Positions 8,194-16,369 of a stretch of 42,019 nucleotides of DNA are shown in pieces (position 1 is the stretch's first letter; every line of letters begins with the position of its first letter). The DNA comes from Candidatus Kuenenia stuttgartensis (lineage in GTDB: Bacteria; Planctomycetota; Planctomycetia; Planctomycetales; Planctomycetaceae): positions 1 to 42,019 of the forward strand of contig CAMAWN010000027.1 of NCBI GenBank assembly GCA_945861865.1, given 5' to 3'. The position numbers and the translations under genes were made by a program. Below the pieces are notes generated by a model. The model saw only the letters and a list, made by a program, of their open reading frames with translations, had not been told where the DNA came from and did no database searches.

Positions 8194-9237
8194 ATGTATC
8201 TCGGCATCGAAATCGGCGGCACAAAATTGCAACTCGGAGTCGGTACCGGCGACGGGCCGCCGCTCATCGCGCTCGAACGACGCACCGTCGAGCGGACTCG
8301 TGGAGCCGCTGCGATTCGCGAGCAGATTCTCGAAGCCGGGCGACAACTCTGCGATCAGTATCCGATCGAGCGGATCGGTTACGGCTTCGGCGGCCCAGTG
8401 AATTCGATGACCGGCCGAGTCATCACCAGCCATCAAGTCGAGGGTTGGACTGACTTCCCGATTGTCGATTGGACACGCGAGGTGTTCGGCGTTCCCGTGC
8501 GGTTGGGCAACGACTGCGACGTCGCCGCGCTGGCGGAGGCGACTTACGGCGCGGGTCGCGGACACGGCACGGTTTTCTACATCACGGTCGGCACCGGCAT
8601 CGGCGGCGGATTGGTCATCGACGGGCAATCGCAAGGAGCCGGGCGGCTCGCGATCGCCGAGATCGGCCACTTGCGCCCCGGACCGCTGGCCGACGATCCG
8701 CACGCGACGGTCGAGTCGCTCGCCGCCGGACCGGGCATCGAGGCCGCCGCGCGAGCACTGCTCACCGGAGAACCTCGGCATCCGCTGATCGCCGCCGGAG
8801 CATTCGCGCCCCAAGACATCTCTGTCGATTGGCCCGCTGGCCGTGAATCGGAAACCGCCGACGAGGACACCGCCGATCTGCTCGGCCGCTGTCTCGGCAA
8901 CATTGAACAACTCGATGGCAAGACGATCGCTCAAGCCGCAGCCACCGGCAACCACATCGCGCGAGCGGCTTTGCATCAAGCCCACGTCGCGCTCGGCTGG
9001 GGAATCGCGCAGATGGTGACGCTGCTCTCGCCCCACATCGTTGTGATCGGCGGCGGCGTCTCGCTGATGGGCGAAGAACTCTTCTTCGAGCCGCTGCGCC
9101 GGCAAGTGCGGCGGTTTGTTTTCCCGCCGCTTGCCAACGGGATTCGTCTCGTTCCGGCGGCACTCGACGAGGAGGTCGTTGTCCACGGAGCAATTGCTCT
9201 CGCGGCAAACGAACGAATGAACGCACCACAAACCTAA
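8194..9237 (+). CDS. ROK family sugar kinase-like protein
   Basis: 347 residues with the ROK fold: phosphate-binding LGIEIGGTKLQLG (3-15), the catalytic-Asp region LGNDCDVAALAEA (104-116), and the second phosphate motif TVGTGIGGGL (131-140). ROK kinases phosphorylate glucose, N-acetyl sugars or related compounds; some members are repressors, but no HTH is present here. Odd feature: the usual zinc site CxCGxxGCxE after the EIGH motif is absent. Residues 156-176 read EIGHLRPGPLADDPHATVES with no cysteine. The metal-free form narrows confidence in substrate guesses. It is divergent from mcsB (137-base gap), and its stop overlaps a decayed minus-strand gene. Confidence 0.88.
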   Translation: MYLGIEIGGTKLQLGVGTGDGPPLIALERRTVERTRGAAAIREQILEAGRQLCDQYPIERIGYGFGGPVNSMTGRVITSHQVEGWTDFPIVDWTREVFGVPVRLGNDCDVAALAEATYGAGRGHGTVFYITVGTGIGGGLVIDGQSQGAGRLAIAEIGHLRPGPLADDPHATVESLAAGPGIEAAARALLTGEPRHPLIAAGAFAPQDISVDWPAGRESETADEDTADLLGRCLGNIEQLDGKTIAQAAATGNHIARAALHQAHVALGWGIAQMVTLLSPHIVVIGGGVSLMGEELFFEPLRRQVRRFVFPPLANGIRLVPAALDEEVVVHGAIALAANERMNAPQT

Positions 9238-9638
9238 CCGATCGACTCTTGGAGATTTCGTAGTCGGCAGACCATTGCCCAGGAGACATAGTGACCGTGC
9301 GACAGCGCATTGCGCAGCGCTCTCAGAGCGTGACGCCTGTCAGTCTGAGGCGGTGTGGTTTTCGGTTTCGCATGCGTGATGATTTCACCGAACGATGCGA
9401 AGTACCAAACACAATCGGGGCGCGCCGGACATTTTTGAGGGTAGAATTCCGCGACAGATTTCAAGTTCCTGTTTTGAAAGTCCTCGAAGAGTTTCCGCGT
9501 GTCCGGATTGGCCAACGATTCACTGAGCAGATCGGGATGGCAACGTGTGCGTTCTTGAGCTTCCAGATTGAAGCTGGCGGCGAACAGACAAACTCATTCC
9601 GCAAGTTCGGTTGCACCAACCCTGTGACTTTTCTGAAC
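9234..9638 (-). pseudogene. HEPN-like protein gene, interrupted by IS66 and frameshifted
   Basis: On the minus strand, 9593-9234 is open for 119 residues with no good start codon. It contains RALRNALSHGHYVSW, where RNALSH fits the R-x4-H motif of HEPN-domain ribonucleases. In another frame, FRKVTGLVQPNLRNEFVC (up to about 9590) appears to be the preceding part, so one frameshift is inferred near 9590. The gene ends abruptly at 9639, where an IS66-type terminal repeat begins, so the N-terminus was probably removed by that insertion. HEPN proteins often act in toxin-antitoxin or defence systems; no partner gene is visible. The family call rests on one short motif. Confidence 0.45.
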
Positions 9639-9862
9639 GTAAGCGTCCGGCGGAGCACGTGGTCGTGATGTGTCACTTTGGCTGCCAACGGTGAGGGAGC
9701 AAGGTGACGGGCCGGCGTCGGAGCAGGTCGTGGAGGTCGGCGAAGGGGTCGAGGTGGTGGCGGGTGGCTGGTGATCAGGGTCTGGATCGTGGCGGCGGTG
9801 TGTCCGCCTTGTTCGCTGCCGACGAACGGATTCGCGGGCAAGCCTCCGAGCAAAAGCCGGTT
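9639..9862 (-). mobile_element. IS66-family element end with transposase C-terminus, frameshifted
   Basis: GTAAGCGTCCGGCGG at 9639 resembles IS66-family terminal repeats, which begin GTAAGCG. Reading inward on the minus strand from about 9862, NPFVGSEQGGHTAATIQTLI matches the end of IS66 transposases (usual form FxGSxxGGxxAA). A shift to another frame then gives LDPFADLHDLLRR and LPHRWQPK with a stop at 9673-9675, the normal IS66 C-terminus. So the transposase fragment is about 60 residues long with one frameshift. Everything upstream of it, including the catalytic domain, is missing, and the MnmE-like gene starts only 45 bases further on. Confidence 0.7.
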
Positions 9863-9906
9863 GATGTGCCTTGACTCGGCCTGGGAATCCTCCAGCATCC
9901 GCAGTC

Positions 9907-10983
9907 ATGCTTTCCCGCTCGCTCACCGCTGCTGTGTGGACGCCGTCCGGCCGAGGGGCTGTGGCGACGATTCGCGTGCAAGGTGATCTCACAGAACTCT
10001 CTGAAGGGATCGCCGACGTTTTTCATGCGGCGAGTGGCCGCTCGCTAGCAGAGATGCCGCAACAGCGAATTCATTTCGGCCGGTGGGGACGTGATGCGGC
10101 AGAGGACGTGGTCGTCTGCGTCACCAACTCGAAGACATGCGAGATTCACTGCCACGGCGGCGATGCGGCCGTGTCGCGGATTCTGAGCGACTTGGAAAGT
10201 GTTGGCTGCGTGGTCACGGAGTGGTATTGGCAACTCGAAACCGAGCGTGGAGTGTCTGAGTACGAACACGCCTACGCGCTGTCGCAAGCGACAACTCTGC
10301 GAGCCGCCGCTTGGATCGCGGTTCAGGTGGGGCGAATGGAACGAGCGATCGCGGAGTTAACCGAACTGGTCGCCAGCGGGCAGCGCGAAGTTGCGGCCGC
10401 ACGGGCAAACGAGATGTTGGCGTGGGAGAACTTCGGAAGGCATCTGACTCGGCCTTGGGAGGTCGTGTTGGCGGGACGGCCGAATGTTGGCAAGTCGAGC
10501 CTCATCAATGCGCTGGTTGGGTTTGAGCGCTCGATCGTGTTCGACGAACCGGGGACGACGCGCGACGTGGTCACGGCCAACACGGTGCTCGACGGTTGGG
10601 CCATTCGGCTGAGCGACACGGCGGGGCAGCGCGGCTCAGCGAGAGACCTTGAAGCGGCCGGCATCACGCGAGCACGCGAAGCGTTCGCGATGGCCGACGT
10701 GCGGCTGCTGTTGATCGACGTCAGCCAACCGCCACATGCGGACGATTGGCAGTTGCTCGCCGAGTGGCCCGATGCAATCGTCATTGCGCACAAGGTCGAC
10801 TTGTCAGACATCTGGGGCGAAGTGTTGCCGACGAATGCGATCCGTGTGTCATCATTGCAGCGCACGGGACTGAAGGAATTGTCGTCGGTCATCGTGGCTC
10901 GACTCGTGCCGAAGTTGCCGCCCGAAGAGGCGGTGATCCCGCTGACCGACCGGCAACGCTGTGAATTGATGACTTACTGTTGA
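9907..10983 (+). CDS. MnmE/TrmE-like GTPase lacking the C-terminal domain
   Basis: 358 residues from the ATG at 9907. MnmE modifies the wobble uridine of several tRNAs together with MnmG. The N-terminal domain is recognisable (AAVWTPSGRGAVATIRVQG, then CEIHCHGG at 78-85), as is the inserted G domain: G1 GRPNVGKSS (190-198), G2 GTTRD (216-220), G3 DTAG (237-240). Oddities: G4 reads HKVD (295-298) instead of NKxD; the protein ends at DRQRCELMTYC, about 80 residues before the family's C-terminus; and the catalytic CxGK motif is gone. It could be a truncated mnmE or a divergent paralogue with another role. It begins close to IS66 debris and has no good ribosome site. Confidence 0.78.
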   Translation: MLSRSLTAAVWTPSGRGAVATIRVQGDLTELSEGIADVFHAASGRSLAEMPQQRIHFGRWGRDAAEDVVVCVTNSKTCEIHCHGGDAAVSRILSDLESVGCVVTEWYWQLETERGVSEYEHAYALSQATTLRAAAWIAVQVGRMERAIAELTELVASGQREVAAARANEMLAWENFGRHLTRPWEVVLAGRPNVGKSSLINALVGFERSIVFDEPGTTRDVVTANTVLDGWAIRLSDTAGQRGSARDLEAAGITRAREAFAMADVRLLLIDVSQPPHADDWQLLAEWPDAIVIAHKVDLSDIWGEVLPTNAIRVSSLQRTGLKELSSVIVARLVPKLPPEEAVIPLTDRQRCELMTYC

Positions 10984-11018
10984 TCACGGACTCTTCAGTC
11001 ACTGTGATTCGTCGACTT

Positions 11019-14000
11019 TCAGCGACCGATCCAGAATGCCTGGCGAGATTGCTCACGTGTTTGGAAGCGGCGTTGATCGGCGCGGTGAATCGGTGAGTCG
11101 GGGAACTCAGCTCCGGTCGGATCGGGGTAGCCGCGCATCGCTCGGAACGGGAGTGGTTCGACGAATTGTCCGTAGATCGTGTTGAGGTCGGCGTCTTTGT
11201 CCCAGCCGATGTTGTGGATGATGAAGTCGCGTTTCCAGCCGGGCGGGAGTTTCGGTGCTTGATCGGCCTGGAAGCGGATTGTCACGGCGTCTCCCGCACC
11301 GAGAATCGCCAGCCGATCGTCGGAGTCTTTGAGCAGTTCAGTAATGTCTCCGAAGCGAGTGAACTTGCCACCCATTGGCGGCCACTGCGTCTCGGTCGTG
11401 ATTTGCGAGGCGTCGTAGCGTTCCGGCCCAAATTCGGGATGTGGTAGGCGCGCCGAAAAGCCGCGGAATCGCAGGTCGGCACTCAGCAGAGGCAGCGGCG
11501 TCAGCGTGTGTTCGAGCGGTGGTTCATCGACCGTGAAGAACATCTCGTCCCAATAAAGTTCCATGCTGGTGATGATGCGGAGGCGGGAAGTTCCGAGTTC
11601 CGAGTTCCGAGTTCCGAGTCGCCGCAACGCCTCGGTCACATCGACGGCGATCGTTTTCGTTTTGCCGCCGGGGAAGCCGATGTACGGGATCGCTTCTCGC
11701 CACTCGCCATTCGCGTCGGGAATCCAAATCGACGGCGGCTTCGGAGCTTCGCGATCCGGGTTCTGCGACAGCGAGATGTTGATCGACGTGTCGGTCGGGA
11801 AGATCCAGCCAGTCAGAAACAGCGTCACGTTCTTCGCGTTGTTCAAGTCGCCGAGATCTAATTCGATGAAGTGCTCTTCGGTCAGGCCTTGCTGGATGAT
11901 CTTGTCGAAGGCACGCAGGTATTGCTCGTCGCGACGAGCCAACTTGGGCAGCACGTCGCGCCCACGCGAATCACGAGCGGCCACCGGCGTGTGACGTTTC
12001 CGAACCGGATGCAATTTGAATTCCGAGATGCTCGGCGGGCCGACTTTCTCGTTGCTGAAGAACTCGACGTCGGCCGGATGATCGACGGCCAGCAGTTGAA
12101 CTTGATCGAAATACGCGGCCTCCCAAAGTTCCTCGGTGAGCATCACGCGGTACTCGCCGTTCGATTCGCGCAGCCGGTCGCCGTCGATCTTGAGGTATTC
12201 CCATTCGCGGCAGGGAGCCATGACTCCCTCGGCCAGTTGCAGGCCGATCGGAGCGGCCCACAGGCAGTCGGTGAAGAACGCCCATTGCTCGCCATCCCAG
12301 GTGTAAATGTACGGGCACGAGCCTTTCAGAATCTGTTGCGCGGCGATTGGCAGTCCCGACGGCGGTCGCAGCACGTTCTGCGGAATGCCGTTCGTCCAGA
12401 CGACGCGAGCGACATCCGCCTGCTTCAGCGGACCGAGTCCGAAGTGCGTGGACTGTCCGTCGACGACCCGGACGTGAGACTTGCGCCCCGGCAACTCCGG
12501 AAGTCCGGCGGCTCGCAGTTCCAACAGGCTGCCGAGTCCGTGAGTGTTGACTCGTTCGCTGTTGCGCTGCGGCTTGCGATCCGGGTCGGCGCGCAGCGAC
12601 AGATCAATCCAACCGTTTTGATTGCCCCCTTCGTTGCGGACCCAGACCGGTCGTTGATCGGTGAGGACTAAAACGTCTTCGTCACCGTCGGCATCGAAGT
12701 CAGCGACTCGGCATGTGACCACCGTGTTTGAAGGAAGGTATTCTTTGTCATTGATCCAGATACCTTTTGTTCCTGTCAGCCACGAGAGCAGTTCTCTCTT
12801 TCCGTCGTTGTCAAAGTCTGCCGGGAGTGTCCCATCGCCCGGCTGTACCGAAGATTTGTCAATTGGATGACGTAGTTGAAGTTTAGTGAGGGGAACGTCT
12901 GGCGCTGTCGAGCTTTCTTGTCGCCTTGGATCATCTCCGGCAGCAAGCAATTGCCAATGGAGTGGGCTCGTCTGCAAGCCCATCAAATGCAACGAGCAAC
13001 AATGCTCCAGTCGGCCGTAATTGGGCGGAAACTCCCGCCATCGTAAGCGACCATGCGAAATGTTTTCCAAGTAGCCCGGCCTCTCAACAGTGAGTCCTGC
13101 CACGAGCACGTCGGTTTGCACATCGAAGTTCCAATCGACCGGCAGTAATACGGTCGCGTTGAGGTCTTTCGGCGGGAGCGTGGAGCGCGACGAGATGTCG
13201 GTGAACTTGGTGTGCTCGCGGCTGTCGTTGTTTTGCCAGATGCTCAGGCCGGAGCCGCTCGACACGATCAAATCCAAATCGCCGTCGTGGTCGATGTCTG
13301 CGGGTGCGATGGCCAGCACTTTGGGCAGCGACTCGAACGCCGAGTCTTGGGCGAGAGCCTTCAACGATCGAGTCTTCGATTCCTTGTCGTATTCGTTTCG
13401 CAGAAACAACACGCCCTCGTCGCCGAAGACCAGCAGGTCGATGTCCGCGTCGACCGCCTGAGTGGCTGCTCCCGTCGGCAACGCAGCGTCTGATTTCGGG
13501 GGCTGACCGATGAAGCGATGATCGTCCGGTGTGTCCTCGGTGTCGCGGTCGAGATCGCAGGCGACCAGTTTCGACATGCCAGTCGGCACGACCGCTTCGC
13601 ACAGTGTCGTCCAGCGCGAATCGCCATCCGACTTCTCTGGCTGACCAAACACGATGACTTGGCCGCTGAGCAGCACGATCACGTCCCAGCGACCGTCGAG
13701 ATCGAAGTCGGCGATCTTCACGTCGCGAATGCCGGCCAGTGCCGGCAATTGGTCGGCGGCGGCCGCTTCGACGAACGAGACTTCGACGGATGATTTGCGG
13801 ACGGTCGTCGTTTCCGACAACTTGGCCGCGTATTTCGCTCGCCACTCGGCCGGGTAGTCCGTGACGACGACATCCAGCGGGTGCTTGGTCGCGCGCTTCA
13901 CGTCCAGTTTGGTGGCGATTTCCGGCCGCAGCACATTTGCGATCGGCCGCACGAGCCGCAGCACGGTCGGCCAGTCTTGTTTCTCGACCGCAGCTTCGGC

Positions 14001-14882
14001 CTTCGAGAGTGAATCAGGCAGATTGAAGTTCAGCAGCTTTTGAATCAGGTCGACGAACGGTGGGCTGCACTCGTGCAACCGCTTCAGAGTTGTCGCCAGC
14101 GCGGAACTCGACGACGCATCCGCCGGCTGGCCGCCGGCAACGGATTCCTGGATCGACGTTGCTTGGACGATGACCAGTTCGATCAACGCCCACAGATTGT
14201 CCGGCTGCGCATCGGCCACGCGCTGCAAGGCCGCCGCGCCTCGCCTTTGAAATTCCTTGTCGGCCGCGTCGCGTTCGTCGAAGTTCCGAGTCGCCAGATA
14301 CAGCTCGGCGAACATCGCTGTGTCTTCGTTCGAGAGCCGAATCACCGTTTCCAATTCGTTGACCAGCCTGACTCGTTCCCAGGGGAGCTCGTGCTCTCGG
14401 CCGGCGTTCAGCAACGTTTCGATCCGCTGCTCCGACAACTTCGCGGCCAGCCAATGACCGAGCGAAGCATTCGGACTTTCGCTCAGCAACTTGGCCACCG
14501 CGTCCTCGGCCCGCGCCATTCCGGTTTCAAACATCTCCGGATTGCGCAGCCGTTCCGCGTCCACCGCCGAAAGTGCCAGCACGCAAGCGATCGCGCGATT
14601 CGGAATCGAAACGCTCGCGTCCGCGGCGAGTTTGCCGGACTCTTGAAACTTGTCAGCCGCCGCCGTGAACTCGTCGAACTTGACCGCGTTCTCCAGCAGC
14701 GCGAGTCCCTCGTTGTTGAGTTCCACCGCCCGCGCCGGATCACTGGCCGTCGGCAAAACCGGTCGGTCGTTGCCGCCGTGTCGGATCTTCCAAACCACTC
14801 CGAAACTCACACCGAAACCAACTGCAAAGAAGACGATCACCCACCACAGCTTCGGCGAACGGGATCGAGACGAATCCGACAT
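11019..14882 (-). CDS. Giant membrane-anchored FG-GAP/VCBS and ASPIC/UnbV repeat protein
   Basis: 1287 residues from the ATG at 14882, which has AAGGAG 7 bases upstream; a longer frame to 15200 runs into the divergent gene and is rejected. Order: an N-terminal membrane anchor (residues about 10-31), a helical region with TPR-like character, then at least five FG-GAP/VCBS blade motifs (such as IADFDLDGRWDVIV, PADIDHDGDLDLIV, VADFDADGDEDVLV), then an ASPIC/UnbV-type region (VRVVDGQSTHFGLG) and a large C-terminal region I do not recognise. The blades carry Ca-binding DxDxDG loops, so the protein probably sits outside the cytoplasmic membrane and binds partners. A heptamer repeat array lies within the C-terminal coding part. 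Confidence 0.85.
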   Translation of the reverse strand: MSDSSRSRSPKLWWVIVFFAVGFGVSFGVVWKIRHGGNDRPVLPTASDPARAVELNNEGLALLENAVKFDEFTAAADKFQESGKLAADASVSIPNRAIACVLALSAVDAERLRNPEMFETGMARAEDAVAKLLSESPNASLGHWLAAKLSEQRIETLLNAGREHELPWERVRLVNELETVIRLSNEDTAMFAELYLATRNFDERDAADKEFQRRGAAALQRVADAQPDNLWALIELVIVQATSIQESVAGGQPADASSSSALATTLKRLHECSPPFVDLIQKLLNFNLPDSLSKAEAAVEKQDWPTVLRLVRPIANVLRPEIATKLDVKRATKHPLDVVVTDYPAEWRAKYAAKLSETTTVRKSSVEVSFVEAAAADQLPALAGIRDVKIADFDLDGRWDVIVLLSGQVIVFGQPEKSDGDSRWTTLCEAVVPTGMSKLVACDLDRDTEDTPDDHRFIGQPPKSDAALPTGAATQAVDADIDLLVFGDEGVLFLRNEYDKESKTRSLKALAQDSAFESLPKVLAIAPADIDHDGDLDLIVSSGSGLSIWQNNDSREHTKFTDISSRSTLPPKDLNATVLLPVDWNFDVQTDVLVAGLTVERPGYLENISHGRLRWREFPPNYGRLEHCCSLHLMGLQTSPLHWQLLAAGDDPRRQESSTAPDVPLTKLQLRHPIDKSSVQPGDGTLPADFDNDGKRELLSWLTGTKGIWINDKEYLPSNTVVTCRVADFDADGDEDVLVLTDQRPVWVRNEGGNQNGWIDLSLRADPDRKPQRNSERVNTHGLGSLLELRAAGLPELPGRKSHVRVVDGQSTHFGLGPLKQADVARVVWTNGIPQNVLRPPSGLPIAAQQILKGSCPYIYTWDGEQWAFFTDCLWAAPIGLQLAEGVMAPCREWEYLKIDGDRLRESNGEYRVMLTEELWEAAYFDQVQLLAVDHPADVEFFSNEKVGPPSISEFKLHPVRKRHTPVAARDSRGRDVLPKLARRDEQYLRAFDKIIQQGLTEEHFIELDLGDLNNAKNVTLFLTGWIFPTDTSINISLSQNPDREAPKPPSIWIPDANGEWREAIPYIGFPGGKTKTIAVDVTEALRRLGTRNSELGTSRLRIITSMELYWDEMFFTVDEPPLEHTLTPLPLLSADLRFRGFSARLPHPEFGPERYDASQITTETQWPPMGGKFTRFGDITELLKDSDDRLAILGAGDAVTIRFQADQAPKLPPGWKRDFIIHNIGWDKDADLNTIYGQFVEPLPFRAMRGYPDPTGAEFPDSPIHRADQRRFQTREQSRQAFWIGR
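11591..11618. repeat. Perfect heptamer array (TTCCGAG)4 inside a coding region
   Basis: Four perfect tandem copies of TTCCGAG occupy 11591-11618. They lie inside the giant FG-GAP gene, where the minus strand reads LGTRNSELGTSRL. Since 7 is not a multiple of 3, gain or loss of one copy would shift the frame, while three copies would keep it. The unit differs by one base from the TTTCGAG unit at 20020. Confidence 0.9.
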
Positions 14883-14965
14883 GAAACGACTCCTTGAATT
14901 GAGCCGCGAGTTGTAATCACCTCCGCGCACCAACAAAATGCCGCCGGTTTTTCCAAGGAGCCACC

Positions 14966-16297
14966 ATGCACCACGCCTACGTCGAACGAGTCGTCGATCT
15001 GCTTGACCCCGCCGGCAATGTCTTGCTGAACATGTCCGTCGAGGAGGCGACCGAACGTGTCGCGTCGGGCGATGCCGCTCGCGTGCGCGAGATCGACGGG
15101 CAGTTTGCGTTGTGGTCGAAGCGCGGCAACCTCGTGCGGCTGGCGCGGTCGATCGGCCGGCCGCTGCGCTACTTCCTGGCGAAACGAGCCGAAGGACCAT
15201 GTCTCATCATCGCCGAGCGGATCGACGAGATCGCCGCATGGCTGCGAGCCGAAGGCTACGGCGATCAGTTTCATCCGTCGTACACCCGCATGGTCCCGGC
15301 TCATCATCTGACCGAGATCGCATTGCTGGGCTGCCCCGATCCGAATCCGACGCTGACGCGGTTCTTTGCTCCGCAACGGAACCGACTCTCGACGAACCTC
15401 GACGAAATCGGCGCGGCCTACATCGGGACGCTCGCGGCCGAGTGCGACAAGTGGCTGGGCTGCATCGACCGCCGCGAACCGCTCGGTGTGCTGTTCTCCG
15501 GCGGCATCGACAGCGGAGCGTTGTTTCTCGTGCTGCACCACTTACTGCTGCGACGCGGCGAATCACCGGCACGATTGAAGGCGTTCACGTTGCACGTGAG
15601 CGAACGTAGTCCGGACGCCTCGCAAGCCGCCCGATTCCTCGACGACCTCGATCTCGGCCTGTTCCTCGAAGTCATCGACGTGCCAAGCAGCGAACTCAAC
15701 GTTGCCGAGACGATCCGAGTCATCGAAGACTACAAGCCGCTCGACGTGCAATCGGCGACGATGGCCCTCGGGCTGTGTCGTGGCATCCGCAGTCGGTACC
15801 CAGATTGGAAATATCTCACGGACGGTGACGGCGGCGACGAGAACCTCAAGGACTACCCGATCGAAGACAACCCGGAACTGACGATCCGCAGTGTGCTCAA
15901 CAATACGATGCTCTATCAAGAAGGCTGGGGCGTCGAAGCGATCAAGCATTCGCTGACGTACTCCGGCGGGCAGAGCCGAGGCCACATTCGGACGGCCGCC
16001 CCCGCTCGCGCGTGCGGCTTCGTCGGCTTCAGCCCGTACGCACTACCGAACGTCATCGAAGTCGCCGAGGGCATCCCGTTCATTGAATTGACCGACTGGG
16101 ATCACTCGCGGTTGTACGCCCTCAAAGGCGAGATCGTCCGCCGCGGCGTCGAGGCGATCACCGGCCTGACGATGCCAATCTTTGAGAAGCGTCGCTTTCA
16201 ACACGGCGTCGTCGACGAGACCGGCTTCGAGCAACTCTTCTCTCATTCAGAGGCCGACTATCGCCGCATGCTGACGGCCGCATTCGCACTCACGTAG
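14966..16297 (+). CDS. Asparagine synthase-like amidotransferase with a degenerate glutaminase half
   Basis: 443 residues. The C-terminal half is an AsnB-type ATP-pyrophosphatase domain: PP-loop VLFSGGIDSGAL (175-186, with SGGIDS at 178-183) and LTDGDGGDENLKDYP (284-298). The N-terminal 130 residues resemble a class II glutaminase fold (IDGQFALW...GRPLRYFLAKR...LIIAERI), but the obligatory Cys at position 2 is missing: the protein starts MHHAY. It should therefore adenylate a carboxylate and use an amine or free ammonia instead of glutamine. Relatives include asparagine synthases, beta-lactam synthetases and peptide-modifying enzymes; the substrate is unknown. It is divergent from the FG-GAP gene (83 bases) and 72 bases upstream of the ABC binding protein. 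Confidence 0.85.
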   Translation: MHHAYVERVVDLLDPAGNVLLNMSVEEATERVASGDAARVREIDGQFALWSKRGNLVRLARSIGRPLRYFLAKRAEGPCLIIAERIDEIAAWLRAEGYGDQFHPSYTRMVPAHHLTEIALLGCPDPNPTLTRFFAPQRNRLSTNLDEIGAAYIGTLAAECDKWLGCIDRREPLGVLFSGGIDSGALFLVLHHLLLRRGESPARLKAFTLHVSERSPDASQAARFLDDLDLGLFLEVIDVPSSELNVAETIRVIEDYKPLDVQSATMALGLCRGIRSRYPDWKYLTDGDGGDENLKDYPIEDNPELTIRSVLNNTMLYQEGWGVEAIKHSLTYSGGQSRGHIRTAAPARACGFVGFSPYALPNVIEVAEGIPFIELTDWDHSRLYALKGEIVRRGVEAITGLTMPIFEKRRFQHGVVDETGFEQLFSHSEADYRRMLTAAFALT

Positions 16298-16369
16298 CCG
16301 ACTTTGAATTCGCGTTGTCGGCCCGATATTGTGAGGCCCATTCCAGCTTCTCGACTCAGGAGTCCTGTC

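Noticed and set aside
14883-15200. Upstream extension of the giant FG-GAP gene to 15200
   Set aside because: It would overlap the divergent asparagine-synthase-like gene by over 200 bases; a membrane anchor and AAGGAG support the start at 14882.
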